The notes: generated by a model from the sequence alone, not told the origin. A stretch of 64,000 nucleotides of DNA from Chryseobacterium kimseyorum (GCF_025971945.1 NZ_JAPDHW010000003.1:186001-250000); one strand, 5' to 3'. Positions 33,474 through 42,200 are shown, counted from the first letter of the stretch. Numbers and translations are program-made.

Positions 33474-34760
33474 ATGTCAACTTACGTAGTTGTAGGTCTT
33501 CAGTATGGAGATGAAGGTAAAGGAAAAATCACTGATGTTTTATCGGCAAAATCTGATTACGTTGTTCGTTTCCAAGGGGGCGATAACGCTGGTCACACGG
33601 TTTATGTGGGTGAAGAGAAATTTGTTTTGCACCTTCTTCCTTCAGGAGTTTTGCAGTGTAAAGGGAAATGTATCATTGCCAATGGAGTAGTGGTAAATCC
33701 TAAATCTTTCATTAAAGAGGTGAGCCAGATCGAAAGCAAAGGCTTGAGAACAGATCACATCTTTATCAGCAGAAGAGCGCATGTCATCATGCCTTACCAC
33801 ATTCTTTTGGATACTTACCGTGAGGAAGAGCACGGAGGAACTCAGATCGGAACCACCAAAAAAGGAATCGGACCTTGCTATGAAGATAAAATCGCAAGAA
33901 TCGGTATCAGAATGGTAGATCTTTTGAATCCTGAGATTTTAAGAGATAAAATTGAGAAAAACTTAAAAGTTAAAAACTCTCTTTTCGAAAAATATTACGG
34001 AAAACCGACTTTAGACGTTGAAGAAATCTACAACGAATATTTAGAAATCGGAAAACAGCTTCAGGAAAGAATTGTTGATACTGAATTAGAGCTTAACGAA
34101 GCAATCAGAGACGGTAAAAACGTATTGTTCGAAGGAGCGCAGGCTTTGATGCTTGATATCGACTTCGGAACATATCCTTACGTTACCTCATCTTCGCCGT
34201 CAACCGGAGGAGTCTGTACTGGAGCGGGAGTTCCGCCAACTTCATTGAAAAACCTGATTGGTGTTGCCAAAGCATATTGTACTAGAGTAGGAAACGGACC
34301 TTTCCCTTCTGAGCTGGATAATGAGTTAGGTGAAAGCATCAGACAGATTGGTGGTGAGTTTGGAGCGACTACAGGAAGACCGAGAAGAACAGGTTGGTTA
34401 GACTTGGTTTCCTTGAAGCACGCTTGTATGATTAACGGAATCAATAATTTAGTCATCACAAAATTAGATGTTCTTACAGGAATTGAAAACCTGAAAATCG
34501 TTACGCATTACAAAACTGAAGATGGAAAAATCATTGATTATTTCACTTCATCCACAGAAAAACTATACAACTACGAGCCAATCTATAAAGATTTACCGGG
34601 TTGGACAGAAGATTTAACCAAAGTAAGAAGCTACGACGAACTTCCTGACACAGCTCAGAAATACATCGAGTTTATCGAAGAATACTTGGGAATCAATGTT
34701 TACTTGGTTTCTGTAGGTCCTGAAAGAAGTCAGAATATTATCAGAAAAGAATTATTCTAA
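33474..34760 (+). CDS. purA: Adenylosuccinate synthetase
   Basis: The first committed step of AMP synthesis: IMP + Asp + GTP to adenylosuccinate. The GTP-binding QYGDEGKGK motif is at residues 9-17, GDNAGHTV follows, then GTTKKGIGP, the TTGRPRRTGWLDL segment and the C-terminal guanine-specificity region. Length (428) is normal. It has its own promoter and terminator. Confidence 0.96.
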   Translation: MSTYVVVGLQYGDEGKGKITDVLSAKSDYVVRFQGGDNAGHTVYVGEEKFVLHLLPSGVLQCKGKCIIANGVVVNPKSFIKEVSQIESKGLRTDHIFISRRAHVIMPYHILLDTYREEEHGGTQIGTTKKGIGPCYEDKIARIGIRMVDLLNPEILRDKIEKNLKVKNSLFEKYYGKPTLDVEEIYNEYLEIGKQLQERIVDTELELNEAIRDGKNVLFEGAQALMLDIDFGTYPYVTSSSPSTGGVCTGAGVPPTSLKNLIGVAKAYCTRVGNGPFPSELDNELGESIRQIGGEFGATTGRPRRTGWLDLVSLKHACMINGINNLVITKLDVLTGIENLKIVTHYKTEDGKIIDYFTSSTEKLYNYEPIYKDLPGWTEDLTKVRSYDELPDTAQKYIEFIEEYLGINVYLVSVGPERSQNIIRKELF

Positions 34761-34781
34761 AAAATATTTTCAATATAAATT

Positions 34782-34808
34782 AAATCCTGCGAAAGCGGGA
34801 TTTTTTTT
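34782..34808 (+). terminator. purA terminator
   Basis: AATCCTGC pairs with GCGGGATT around a GAAA loop, followed by eight T. Confidence 0.9.
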
Positions 34809-35056
34809 GTTTGATGATATTATTAATTTGAGAATAAATGTATCATTCAATATCCCGAATAATTTTTCAAATGTCTTCTCACTTTAGTTTTTTTAAGTTT
34901 TATTATCGTTATTTAAAGATATCTTTCGTTTTTATGTACACTTTGGATTATAAAGGATTTGTTCCGGTTATTCTGGGATCCATATTTGTTATTTTGACCG
35001 TCATCGCGGTATATTACCCAATCGTTTCGGTTCTTCAACCAATTTTTAACGTTGTG

Positions 35057-35245
35057 AAGTGAGTCATTTAGGTTTAGAACCTAATCATTGTGGTTCGGAT
35101 CCGAAAGTTTGTGGTTATGGACTGGATCACTCTTCTAAATGACCGAATCGTTAGTGTTGGGAACCGACAGTTTGTGGTCATGGACCGAATCACGCCTCCA
35201 AATAACCGCATCATTTCGATTGCGAATACAATCATTTCGGTCTCT
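35057..35245. repeat. Imperfect 21-bp tandem repeat array 2 (nine units)
   Basis: Nine consecutive units of exactly 21 bp begin at 35057, 35078, 35099, 35120, 35141, 35162, 35183, 35204 and 35225. The consensus core is RACCGAATCATT followed by about TGTGGTTATG. Units 3 and 6, and 5 and 7, are the most alike, suggesting a higher-order duplication. Weaker units continue upstream at 35036 and 35015. From 35078 one frame stays open as heptapeptides (RIVSVGN, RIISIAN) until TGA at 35264. Confidence 0.8.
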
Positions 35246-35370
35246 GATGTATATTTTATTCAATGAAGTCAATTCCTCATCATTTTAAATACATTCTCTG
35301 TTGAGATTGAGCTACAGAACCACTTTATCATTTTTTTCAAATTGTTTTTGGAATTTTCAGGTGTTGAGTA

Positions 35371-35404
35371 TAAAAAAATCCCTCAGGAAAAACTCCTGAA
35401 GGAT
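35371..35404 (-). terminator. Terminator of the beta-helix lipoprotein gene
   Basis: TCAGGA (35383-35388) pairs with TCCTGA (35394-35399) with further ATCC/GGAT pairing, and seven A at 35372-35378 give the T run on the minus strand. Confidence 0.8.
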
Positions 35405-35436
35405 CTCAATTTAATATGAAGAAACTAATTACTTAA

Positions 35437-36609
35437 TTAGATACCTGCCCATCCTGCAGCCCACGTTGGTGCAGTTGTTCCGTTTCCTGCTCCTGTTGCA
35501 GAAGGATTTTCAGTAAATAAGTTTGCTGCTGCAGTTACAGTAGCACCTGTACTAGATTTTAAGGAAGCCTTAGTGGTTACGTTTGTATCAAACTTCACGT
35601 TAGTGATTTTACCACCACCGTTGAAGTGAGAAACAGATGCGTCATGCTCTACGTTGATCCCTGTAGACCAGTTAGATAAAACGATATTATCTAAAGTTCC
35701 GTGAGTACCCACTCTTAATTTGATTGCATCGTTTTCTGCTCCTACTGTACCTCCGATAAATGTTGCATTTTTGATGGTAGGATTAGATCTAGGGTTTGCG
35801 TTGTTGTCGTTTGCGTTGTTGTCTGCCTCGATCCCTCTGTTTCCAACACCTGTCGCTCTTCTTTTTGTATAGATGTTGGTTGCAATACCGTTCCATCCTT
35901 CAGTCCAGTCAAAAGCATCATCTTCGTTTCCTACAGAAATAATGTTGGATACATTTACTGTTCCACCGAAGAATTCGATACCGTCATCAGATCCGTTGAT
36001 CAGTGATACATTATCGATTACTGTTCCGTTACCTACTCCGAAAAGAGATAGACCGTTGAATTCTTTATCTGCCTGAAAGATTGCTCCGGCATACTCGATT
36101 CTTACATATTTAAGTACACCTGAATTGTCTGAAACATTTGTACCTCCATAAGTTGCGTCACCTACTTCAGCATTTGCACTTGTACCCTTATTTATCGGAG
36201 CTTTTCCACAGATTACCAATCCTCCCCAGCTGCCTGGCGTAGGGTTTGGTGAAGTCATCACAATTGGATTAGAAGCTGTACCATTGGCTAAAATTTTACC
36301 ATCCTGCTCTACAGTGATATATGCAGAAGTACCACCGCTAGCTTCAATTCTCGTTCCTGCAGGGATTACCAAAGTACCTCCTGCTTTTACTTTTAAAGCT
36401 CCTGTAAGTTTGTATAACTTAGTTGCGTCAAGTGTTACTGTTTCACCAGACTTAATTTCTCCCTTAAAGTTGTTTGGGTCTGAAGCAGCACCTCCTGGGT
36501 TGGTGATTACGATATCATCATCGTCGTCGTCGCTGCAAGATTGAAATACTACAGCTGTTGTTGATACAAGAAATGCAACAGCTAATAATTTTAAATTGTT
36601 CTTTTTCAT
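35437..36609 (-). CDS. Parallel beta-helix lipoprotein
   Basis: A 390-residue surface or periplasmic lipoprotein. The signal peptide ends VFQSC (Cys25), followed by an acidic stretch of six Asp that may mark surface export. The rest has the short repeated turns of a right-handed beta-helix: KVKAGGTLVIPAGTRI, GSWGGLVICG, GSDDGIEFFGGTV, GNEDDAFDWTEG, with regularly spaced Asp-Asp-(G/A)-(I/F) turns. No polysaccharide-lyase catalytic triad can be identified. It lies 30 bases after the TonB receptor gene on the same strand, so the two probably work together in uptake. Ligand unknown. Confidence 0.8.
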   Translation of the reverse strand: MKKNNLKLLAVAFLVSTTAVVFQSCSDDDDDDIVITNPGGAASDPNNFKGEIKSGETVTLDATKLYKLTGALKVKAGGTLVIPAGTRIEASGGTSAYITVEQDGKILANGTASNPIVMTSPNPTPGSWGGLVICGKAPINKGTSANAEVGDATYGGTNVSDNSGVLKYVRIEYAGAIFQADKEFNGLSLFGVGNGTVIDNVSLINGSDDGIEFFGGTVNVSNIISVGNEDDAFDWTEGWNGIATNIYTKRRATGVGNRGIEADNNANDNNANPRSNPTIKNATFIGGTVGAENDAIKLRVGTHGTLDNIVLSNWSTGINVEHDASVSHFNGGGKITNVKFDTNVTTKASLKSSTGATVTAAANLFTENPSATGAGNGTTAPTWAAGWAGI

Positions 36610-36639
36610 TTTACAATATTTTATTTATTTTTTTACTTA

Positions 36640-39210
36640 TTAGAATTCATAAGAAATGCTTGCGCCTACACCTGCACCTCTTTTATATCTTTTTGAAACC
36701 AGCTCTTGACCGCTAACAGTATTATCCTGGAATCTTGTGAAAGTAGGATTAAGAAGGTTTCTTCCTGTAAATGAGAATCCAATTCCGTTTCCTAATTTGA
36801 ATTTTAGTGTAGCATCTAAAGTGCTGAATGCTTTATCAACCATATTTCCTCTACTCTGAAAACCGATTGAATAAATGTTATCTGAAATGTAAGAGTAAGA
36901 AACTACAAAATCCATTAGGTTTTTATCCCCCCATTTCTGTTCTATTCCAAGGTTTATGTTCGCCAGAAACTCAGATGCGCCCTGTAATTTATCAGAAGTT
37001 TTAAGGAAATCAGCGGTATATTGAGATTCTCCGATACCTGCATTTTCTCTTCTTACTTTTTCACTATCCAGCTCCATTTTAGTATTGAGATAAGTACCAT
37101 TCATGAAGGTGTAAAGTCTTGTTTTACCTGAATCGTAGATGTCCTTTCTTACTTCTGCTTCCAAACCAAATACTCTTCCTGTATCTCCTACGTTTACAAC
37201 TGACGTTAAGTTGGAAGCTGAATTGATTGTTATTTTAGCAAGCGGATTCTGTATGTGTTTTCCGAATGCAGTTAAGGAAATCAATTCATTTTTCTTCGGA
37301 AACCATTCCCATTTCAAATCAACATTATAGTTATCTGCAAGATAGTTTGATTGGCTTCCCTGAATAGTCTCATCCACTTCTTCGTACTGGTAAGGTGTAA
37401 TCTCAAGTAATAACGGACTTGTGTATGTTTTAGATGCTGCAAGTCTTAAATTATGCTTATCGTTGATGCTGTATTTAACGTTTACAGCAGGTAAAATTTT
37501 ATTATAGTCTTTGTCTCTCGCACCCTGCTGAATAGCAGTATTGTACGTAAGTTTCTGCATAAGTTTATCGTATCTTACACCTGCCTGTACAGTCAGTTTT
37601 TCAGTAAATTTATAATCCACGTTCACGTATCCTGCGTGATTATTTACTTCAGAAGTAAATAATTGCGGGATTAATGCAGTATTCGGATCAAATTTGATAT
37701 CCCCTCGGAACGTTACAATGTCAAAAAATCCTCCTGCCTGATAATTGGCTAAATTGAAGAATGCATCGTAGTTATTGGGATCTACGGTATACGTTCCCTG
37801 CGCCGGTAAAATTCTGAAGTTGTACTGAGTTGCCTTAAATTCGCTTTCTTTGTATCTGCCGCTATACCCTAAAGTTATTTTGGCATCACCAATTTTGTAA
37901 TCTGCGTGTACGTCTCCTACGAAATCATTTTCCAGCAATCTGTCAAAATATCTGTTGTTAGCTCCGGGATTTGAGCTTGCAAAGAAACTGGTGTTTGTCT
38001 GTTTGTCCAGCACAGTTACGTTTTGTTGTCTGTCCGGTCTTCGGCTGTCTAATCTGTTGTAACCTAAATTCCAGCTGATCTTTAAAGGTTCGCTTACGGC
38101 ATGTTCACCTCTTAGCTGATTAACTAATAAATCATTGGTTCGGTACGTAGCTCTTCGCAACTGAGTTACATATCTTTCCTGATTGACATCATTATCATAA
38201 TAATCTCTGTTGTATCCAGAGTAGTTTCCTAATCTCTGTTCGGTTGTATGGATATAATTTGATGATAAATTGATGTTGTGATTAGGGTTAATCTTATAAT
38301 TTAGATTAATTAAACCTGTTGTATTAGTGCTGTATTTAAATTCTTCAGCATCAGTATATAATCTAAGAGCATTATCCTGTCCGTCATAAGCTCCTCCGGT
38401 TACGCCTTTGAAATATTCATAACTGTTATCAAAACCACCATATCCGAAAATGCTGAATTTGCCCTGATCACCAATTTTAAAATTAGTTCCGAAATCAAAA
38501 CTCAGTGCAGAGTTAAAAGGATTGTTCACTTCCTCATTTCTCCAAGATGTTTTAAATGCGTAACCTTGATTTACAATAGCATTCTTAGATGGTTTCTTCA
38601 GCATGGTGGAACCGAAGAAGTTTGGCCCATCCTGTAAGAAATAATTATTTTTCTGAACAGCGTTAAAGTTTACAGAAGATCCTAAATTAACTTTAAAATA
38701 AGGCTTTCCTGTGTAAACTTTAGTTACAATGTCTACGTTTGCACCAGACATATCTCCCCAGAGTCTTGGGTTATAAACTTTTTCCAAACCGATAAAATCA
38801 ATCATATCAGTTTTGATGATACTTAGATCGATATTCTTATATAAGGGATCGTTTGAAGGAACCTGCAGTCCGTTGATGGTAGTCGAGTTGTTACGGTCGC
38901 CAAGACCACGGATGAAGATCTGTCCGCTGCCTTCCTGTTTTTGAGAACCTGTTGCCTTAGTTACTGCAACAGAAACGTCACCTACACCTTGTTTTTCAAG
39001 CTGTACAGAACCAACTCTTTCAATCACTTCTACAGATTTTCTCTGTACACTGATGATGTTTGCTTCACCTCCTTTTTTAGTGGTACCTTGAATTACAACA
39101 CCTTCAATCTTTTTTTCGTTCTTTACAGTGTCGTTTTTTTCTTGAGCGTAAAATAAAGTTCCGGATGTGGTAAGGAACAAAACAGCGATACTCAGTTTTC
39201 TAAAATTCAT
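36640..39210 (-). CDS. TonB-dependent outer-membrane receptor
   Basis: An 856-residue receptor: signal peptide ending LFYAQ (about residue 23), a short N-terminal region, a plug domain (about 60-170, with GSGQIFIRGLGDRNNSTTINGLQVP) and a 22-strand-type barrel ending in a terminal Phe (SISYEF). No CarboxypepD-like N-terminal repeat is present. I chose ATG 39210, where the signal peptide begins; an upstream TTG at 39252 adds a non-signal segment. It imports an unknown ligand using TonB energy, and is upstream of the beta-helix lipoprotein gene and divergent from a PhoB/PhoR-like system. Confidence 0.92.
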   Translation of the reverse strand: MNFRKLSIAVLFLTTSGTLFYAQEKNDTVKNEKKIEGVVIQGTTKKGGEANIISVQRKSVEVIERVGSVQLEKQGVGDVSVAVTKATGSQKQEGSGQIFIRGLGDRNNSTTINGLQVPSNDPLYKNIDLSIIKTDMIDFIGLEKVYNPRLWGDMSGANVDIVTKVYTGKPYFKVNLGSSVNFNAVQKNNYFLQDGPNFFGSTMLKKPSKNAIVNQGYAFKTSWRNEEVNNPFNSALSFDFGTNFKIGDQGKFSIFGYGGFDNSYEYFKGVTGGAYDGQDNALRLYTDAEEFKYSTNTTGLINLNYKINPNHNINLSSNYIHTTEQRLGNYSGYNRDYYDNDVNQERYVTQLRRATYRTNDLLVNQLRGEHAVSEPLKISWNLGYNRLDSRRPDRQQNVTVLDKQTNTSFFASSNPGANNRYFDRLLENDFVGDVHADYKIGDAKITLGYSGRYKESEFKATQYNFRILPAQGTYTVDPNNYDAFFNLANYQAGGFFDIVTFRGDIKFDPNTALIPQLFTSEVNNHAGYVNVDYKFTEKLTVQAGVRYDKLMQKLTYNTAIQQGARDKDYNKILPAVNVKYSINDKHNLRLAASKTYTSPLLLEITPYQYEEVDETIQGSQSNYLADNYNVDLKWEWFPKKNELISLTAFGKHIQNPLAKITINSASNLTSVVNVGDTGRVFGLEAEVRKDIYDSGKTRLYTFMNGTYLNTKMELDSEKVRRENAGIGESQYTADFLKTSDKLQGASEFLANINLGIEQKWGDKNLMDFVVSYSYISDNIYSIGFQSRGNMVDKAFSTLDATLKFKLGNGIGFSFTGRNLLNPTFTRFQDNTVSGQELVSKRYKRGAGVGASISYEF

Positions 39211-39266
39211 TTCTTTTTTACTAATTACTTTCGGTGCAAAGGAATAAAACAATGGGGTTGAAAATG

Positions 39267-39299
39267 GTTTAGTTAATTTTAAATTTTCCTTAACTAAAC
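39267..39299. promoter_or_regulatory. 10-bp inverted repeat, candidate operator in the receptor/regulator divergent region
   Basis: GTTTAGTTAA (39267-39276) and TTAACTAAAC (39290-39299) are perfect inverted copies with a 13-bp spacer, midway between the divergent TonB receptor and response-regulator genes. A regulatory role is inference. Confidence 0.45.
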
Positions 39300-39372
39300 A
39301 TTACGAAATACCCTTTAATATTAAGTTTATGTGAATGAAAACGAATTATCAATCATGTTGCTTAAATTTTGT

Positions 39373-39380
39373 TAACTTTG
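39373..39380 (+). promoter_or_regulatory. -7 box for the two-component operon
   Basis: TAACTTTG matches TAnnTTTG, 17 bases before the ATG at 39398. Confidence 0.55.
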
Positions 39381-39397
39381 AAATGTAAAAATTGAAA

Positions 39398-40075
39398 ATG
39401 AACCAAAAAAAGATTCTATTAATTGATGATGAACTGGATATTCTCGAAATTCTTTCATACAATTTAGAAAAAGAAGGCTATGATGTTACCACCGCTACAA
39501 ACGGAAACGAAGGTATAGAAAAAGCCAAAGAAATTATCCCGGATCTTATCTTATTAGATGTCATGATGCCCGAAAAAGACGGTATCGAAACTTGCCAGGA
39601 ACTACGTAAAGTAAAAGAACTTCAAAAAAGTTTAATTGTATTCCTTTCTGCAAGAAGTGAAGAGTTTTCTCAGTTGGCAGGTTTTCAGGCCGGAGCCAAT
39701 GATTATATTGTAAAGCTGATTAAACCGAAAATTTTAATTTCGAAAGTAAATGCTTTACTGCAGTTGACTTCTCAGGTTTCTGATAATGCAAAGCTGATCG
39801 AAGTTGGAGATCTTATTATAGATAAGGACAACTTTAGAGTTTCAAAAAGCGGACAGCAGTTTTTACTTCCAAAGAAAGAATTTGATCTTTTATATCTCTT
39901 GGCTTCAAACACCGAAAAAGTATTCAAAAGAGAAGAAATTTTAGAAAGAGTTTGGGGGAATGACGTTATCGTTGGTGAAAGAACCATCGATGTACACATC
40001 AGAAGATTAAGAGAAAAATTGGGAATCAACACCATTCAGACTTTAAAAGGAATTGGATATAAACTGATCGTTTAA
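39398..40075 (+). CDS. OmpR/PhoB-family response regulator
   Basis: A 225-residue regulator: receiver domain (residues 3-118) with acidic pocket DDE at 10-12 and phospho-acceptor Asp54 in LLDVMMP, then a winged-helix DNA-binding domain (about 125-224) with RTIDVHIRRLREKLG. The conserved receiver lysine is present in NDYIVKLIKP, but the usual following proline is leucine. The ATG at 39398 is preferred to a TTG two codons upstream. The histidine kinase follows 46 bases later. It is closest in appearance to PhoB-like regulators. Confidence 0.92.
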   Translation: MNQKKILLIDDELDILEILSYNLEKEGYDVTTATNGNEGIEKAKEIIPDLILLDVMMPEKDGIETCQELRKVKELQKSLIVFLSARSEEFSQLAGFQAGANDYIVKLIKPKILISKVNALLQLTSQVSDNAKLIEVGDLIIDKDNFRVSKSGQQFLLPKKEFDLLYLLASNTEKVFKREEILERVWGNDVIVGERTIDVHIRRLREKLGINTIQTLKGIGYKLIV

Positions 40076-40121
40076 TTCAAAAAACCTATCTTTACCTATA
40101 ACCCCTTAAATATTTGTAAAA

Positions 40122-41153
40122 TTGAAATTTTACAGACTTAGTTTCATTTCATCATGTCTTCTGACGTTGGTGATGCTGGTTTTGGTCATCATTTTTGATG
40201 CTCTGAACGAGAAGTATGATCAAAGCTCCTTTTTTCAGATCGGTTTTATCATCTGTGTTGTGGTCATGTTTATCGTCAATTACGTGGTTCTCGAACTGCT
40301 TTTTAGCTATTACGCCAAAAAGCAGGTAAGAAATATTTCCAAAATTTTGCCGGAAGAGATTGTCTATGACAATCAGGAAAATATCACCTTAAAAGAATTA
40401 GGTGAAAGGTTTTCTGATTTCAACCAGCAGAAGGTCACCGAGATGGAAGTGATGAAGAAAATGGAAAGCTACCGGAAAGAATATATTGGAAATGTTTCTC
40501 ACGAACTCAAAACTCCGCTGTTTTCCATTCAGGGATATGTAGAAACACTGAGTGAAGGTGGTGTGGAAAATCTGAACATCAGAGACAAATACCTTGAGCG
40601 AATCGGTATTTCAGTGGAACGGTTGATTGCTATCGTTAATGATCTTGATATGATTAACAGACTTGAGGCGGGAGAGATCAATCTTACGGTTTCAAAATTT
40701 GATGTTAATATTTTAGTGAAAGAAATTTTCGACCTTCTCGATCTGGAAGCTGAAAAAAACAATACCGTGCTTCAGCTACAGACTTTACACAGCCAGATAC
40801 TTGTGGAGGCAGACAAGCAGAAGATTTCGCAGGTTTTCATCAATCTTATTTCCAACGCCATTCATTACGCCAACAGGCAGGAAGCAAAAGTTGTTGTGAA
40901 GACCAGCGTACTCAGAAATAAAGTGCTTATTGAAGTGATCGATAACGGGATGGGAATAAAAGAAGAACTTCTCCCAAGAATTTTCGAACGTTTTTACCGT
41001 GTAGAAACCAGCAGAAGCAGAAGACAGGGAGGCTCGGGTCTGGGATTAGCCATCGTGAAGCATATTCTGGAAGCTCATAACGAAAACATTACGGTAGAAA
41101 GTGTGTATCTTGAAGGTACCAAATTCAGTTTTATGCTCGAAAAAAGCAAATAA
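40122..41153 (+). CDS. PhoR-like sensor histidine kinase
   Basis: A 343-residue membrane kinase partnering the response regulator upstream. Two membrane helices (about 6-26 and 38-62) enclose only a short periplasmic loop. There is no PAS domain. The H-box YIGNVSHELKTPL places the phosphorylated His at 127, and the ATPase has NLISNAIHYA, DNGMGI and GGSGLGLAIVKHI. The start is TTG 40122, since the first helix begins immediately. A short loop suggests it senses through membrane partners, as PhoR does with PhoU/Pst; this is inference. Confidence 0.9.
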   Translation: MKFYRLSFISSCLLTLVMLVLVIIFDALNEKYDQSSFFQIGFIICVVVMFIVNYVVLELLFSYYAKKQVRNISKILPEEIVYDNQENITLKELGERFSDFNQQKVTEMEVMKKMESYRKEYIGNVSHELKTPLFSIQGYVETLSEGGVENLNIRDKYLERIGISVERLIAIVNDLDMINRLEAGEINLTVSKFDVNILVKEIFDLLDLEAEKNNTVLQLQTLHSQILVEADKQKISQVFINLISNAIHYANRQEAKVVVKTSVLRNKVLIEVIDNGMGIKEELLPRIFERFYRVETSRSRRQGGSGLGLAIVKHILEAHNENITVESVYLEGTKFSFMLEKSK

Positions 41154-41225
41154 GCCGGGCAAAATGTAAGCAAAAAAAAATTCTAAAAAATTATTAAATA
41201 TTCTTTTCTAAAATCTCATTTATTA

Positions 41226-41233
41226 TATATTTG
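41226..41233 (+). promoter_or_regulatory. -7 box for the pRiA4b ORF-3-like gene
   Basis: TATATTTG, 53 bases before the ATG at 41287. Confidence 0.5.
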
Positions 41234-41286
41234 CAAGAGAAATTGATCAATAGAAATAAGGTAAAAATAGAAATTGGAATAGTAGT

Positions 41287-41886
41287 ATGGTTTACAAAAT
41301 CCGTGTAATATTAGATACAAAAGAAGATATTTTCCGTGATTTTGAAATTAAAGGAAAACAAACACTGTGGAACCTTCATTTAGGAATCAAAAGTGCTTTC
41401 AACCTTAGTGGTGATGAGCTTTCTACTTTTAATCTCCTCGAAGAAGATGGTACCATTGTGAAGAGTGTTCCTTTGGAAGATATGAGTGATGAAGGGGATG
41501 GCGAGATTATGTCAGACGTTTACATCGATGAAGCATTTGAAACAGTTGGCGATAAGGCACAGTTTCAGTACGGCTTGCTTGACCTTTGGGAATTTTTTTG
41601 TGAATTGGTAGAAGTGAACGAAGAAACCAAAGGTGTTAATTATCCGATTACCGTTTACAGATTCGGAAATGCTCCTCTGAAAGCTCCAAGCAAAAGTGGA
41701 AGTGCAGGTTCGAAAAATAAAAAATCAGCAATGCCTCTGATGGATGATGATTTTGGTTTTGAAGACGACTTCGGCGGAGGAAACAGTTTTGCAGACGAAG
41801 ATGATGACAGCTTTGATGATGACGAAGACGACGATTACAACGATGATGTTTTCGATGATGAAGATGACAGCGACGACAGAATCTAA
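41287..41886 (+). CDS. Plasmid pRiA4b ORF-3-like protein with acidic tail
   Basis: A 199-residue protein whose first ~130 residues (KIRVILDTKEDIFRDFEIKG to VNYPITVYRFG) fit the pRiA4b ORF-3/TnpR-like domain family, of unknown function. The last ~60 residues are almost all Asp/Glu with Gly, a disordered acidic tail. There is no transposase beside it and the base composition matches its neighbours, so it looks like a resident chromosomal gene, not a mobile passenger. Confidence 0.8.
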   Translation: MVYKIRVILDTKEDIFRDFEIKGKQTLWNLHLGIKSAFNLSGDELSTFNLLEEDGTIVKSVPLEDMSDEGDGEIMSDVYIDEAFETVGDKAQFQYGLLDLWEFFCELVEVNEETKGVNYPITVYRFGNAPLKAPSKSGSAGSKNKKSAMPLMDDDFGFEDDFGGGNSFADEDDDSFDDDEDDDYNDDVFDDEDDSDDRI

Positions 41887-41896
41887 AAAAAATACA

Positions 41897-41926
41897 GCCC
41901 TGAAATGAAAAGTTTCAGGGTTTTTT
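41897..41926 (+). terminator. Terminator after the pRiA4b ORF-3-like gene
   Basis: CCCTGAAA (41898-41905) pairs with TTTCAGGG (41913-41920), then six T. Confidence 0.9.
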
Positions 41927-41992
41927 ATTTGAAAATTTCCAAGAATCTTGAATTCCTCAAACGTTCACAACTTATTAACTTTTCAAAATATT

Positions 41993-42083
41993 CAGGAGCT
42001 ATTTCCCGTCATCCACTCATACTCCTCGCTCCAAAGCATAATCCAACGCTTGCTGTGGGGTAACCGTTTCTACCGGGGCTAGG
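41993..42083. repeat. Dispersed intergenic repeat (GAGCTATTTCCCG...GGGGCTAGG type)
   Basis: A 91-bp, GC-richer island between AT-rich flanks, opening CAGGAGCTATTTCCCG and closing CGGGGCTAGG. I recognise this pair of ends as a family recurrent in Chryseobacterium-like genomes, from memory and unchecked. The inside is degenerate. A weaker similar stretch is at 63606-63708. Confidence 0.55.
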
Positions 42084-42178
42084 CCTCAGTCTTTATTTTT
42101 CGTATGGTTTGCATAGGAAAAAGCGGATTTCAGAACGAAATTTTACCATTACCAATTCCTATTTAAATCGGTAATCGT

Positions 42179-42186
42179 TACTTTTG
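42179..42186 (+). promoter_or_regulatory. -7 box for the GH13 gene
   Basis: TACTTTTG, 14 bases before the ATG at 42201. Confidence 0.5.
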
Positions 42187-42200
42187 TTAAAACAAAAATA

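Noticed and set aside
34838..35062. 74-residue hydrophobic open frame between purA and array 2
   Set aside because: No family, no promoter box at a useful distance, and its 3' end is made of the same 21-bp units as the array; more likely chance or a remnant.
39211..39252. Extended N-terminus of the TonB receptor from a TTG
   Set aside because: The added 14 residues precede a complete signal peptide, which should be at the N-terminus.
41287..41886. Mobile-element passenger gene
   Set aside because: Despite the family name there are no transposase, inverted ends or composition shift around it.
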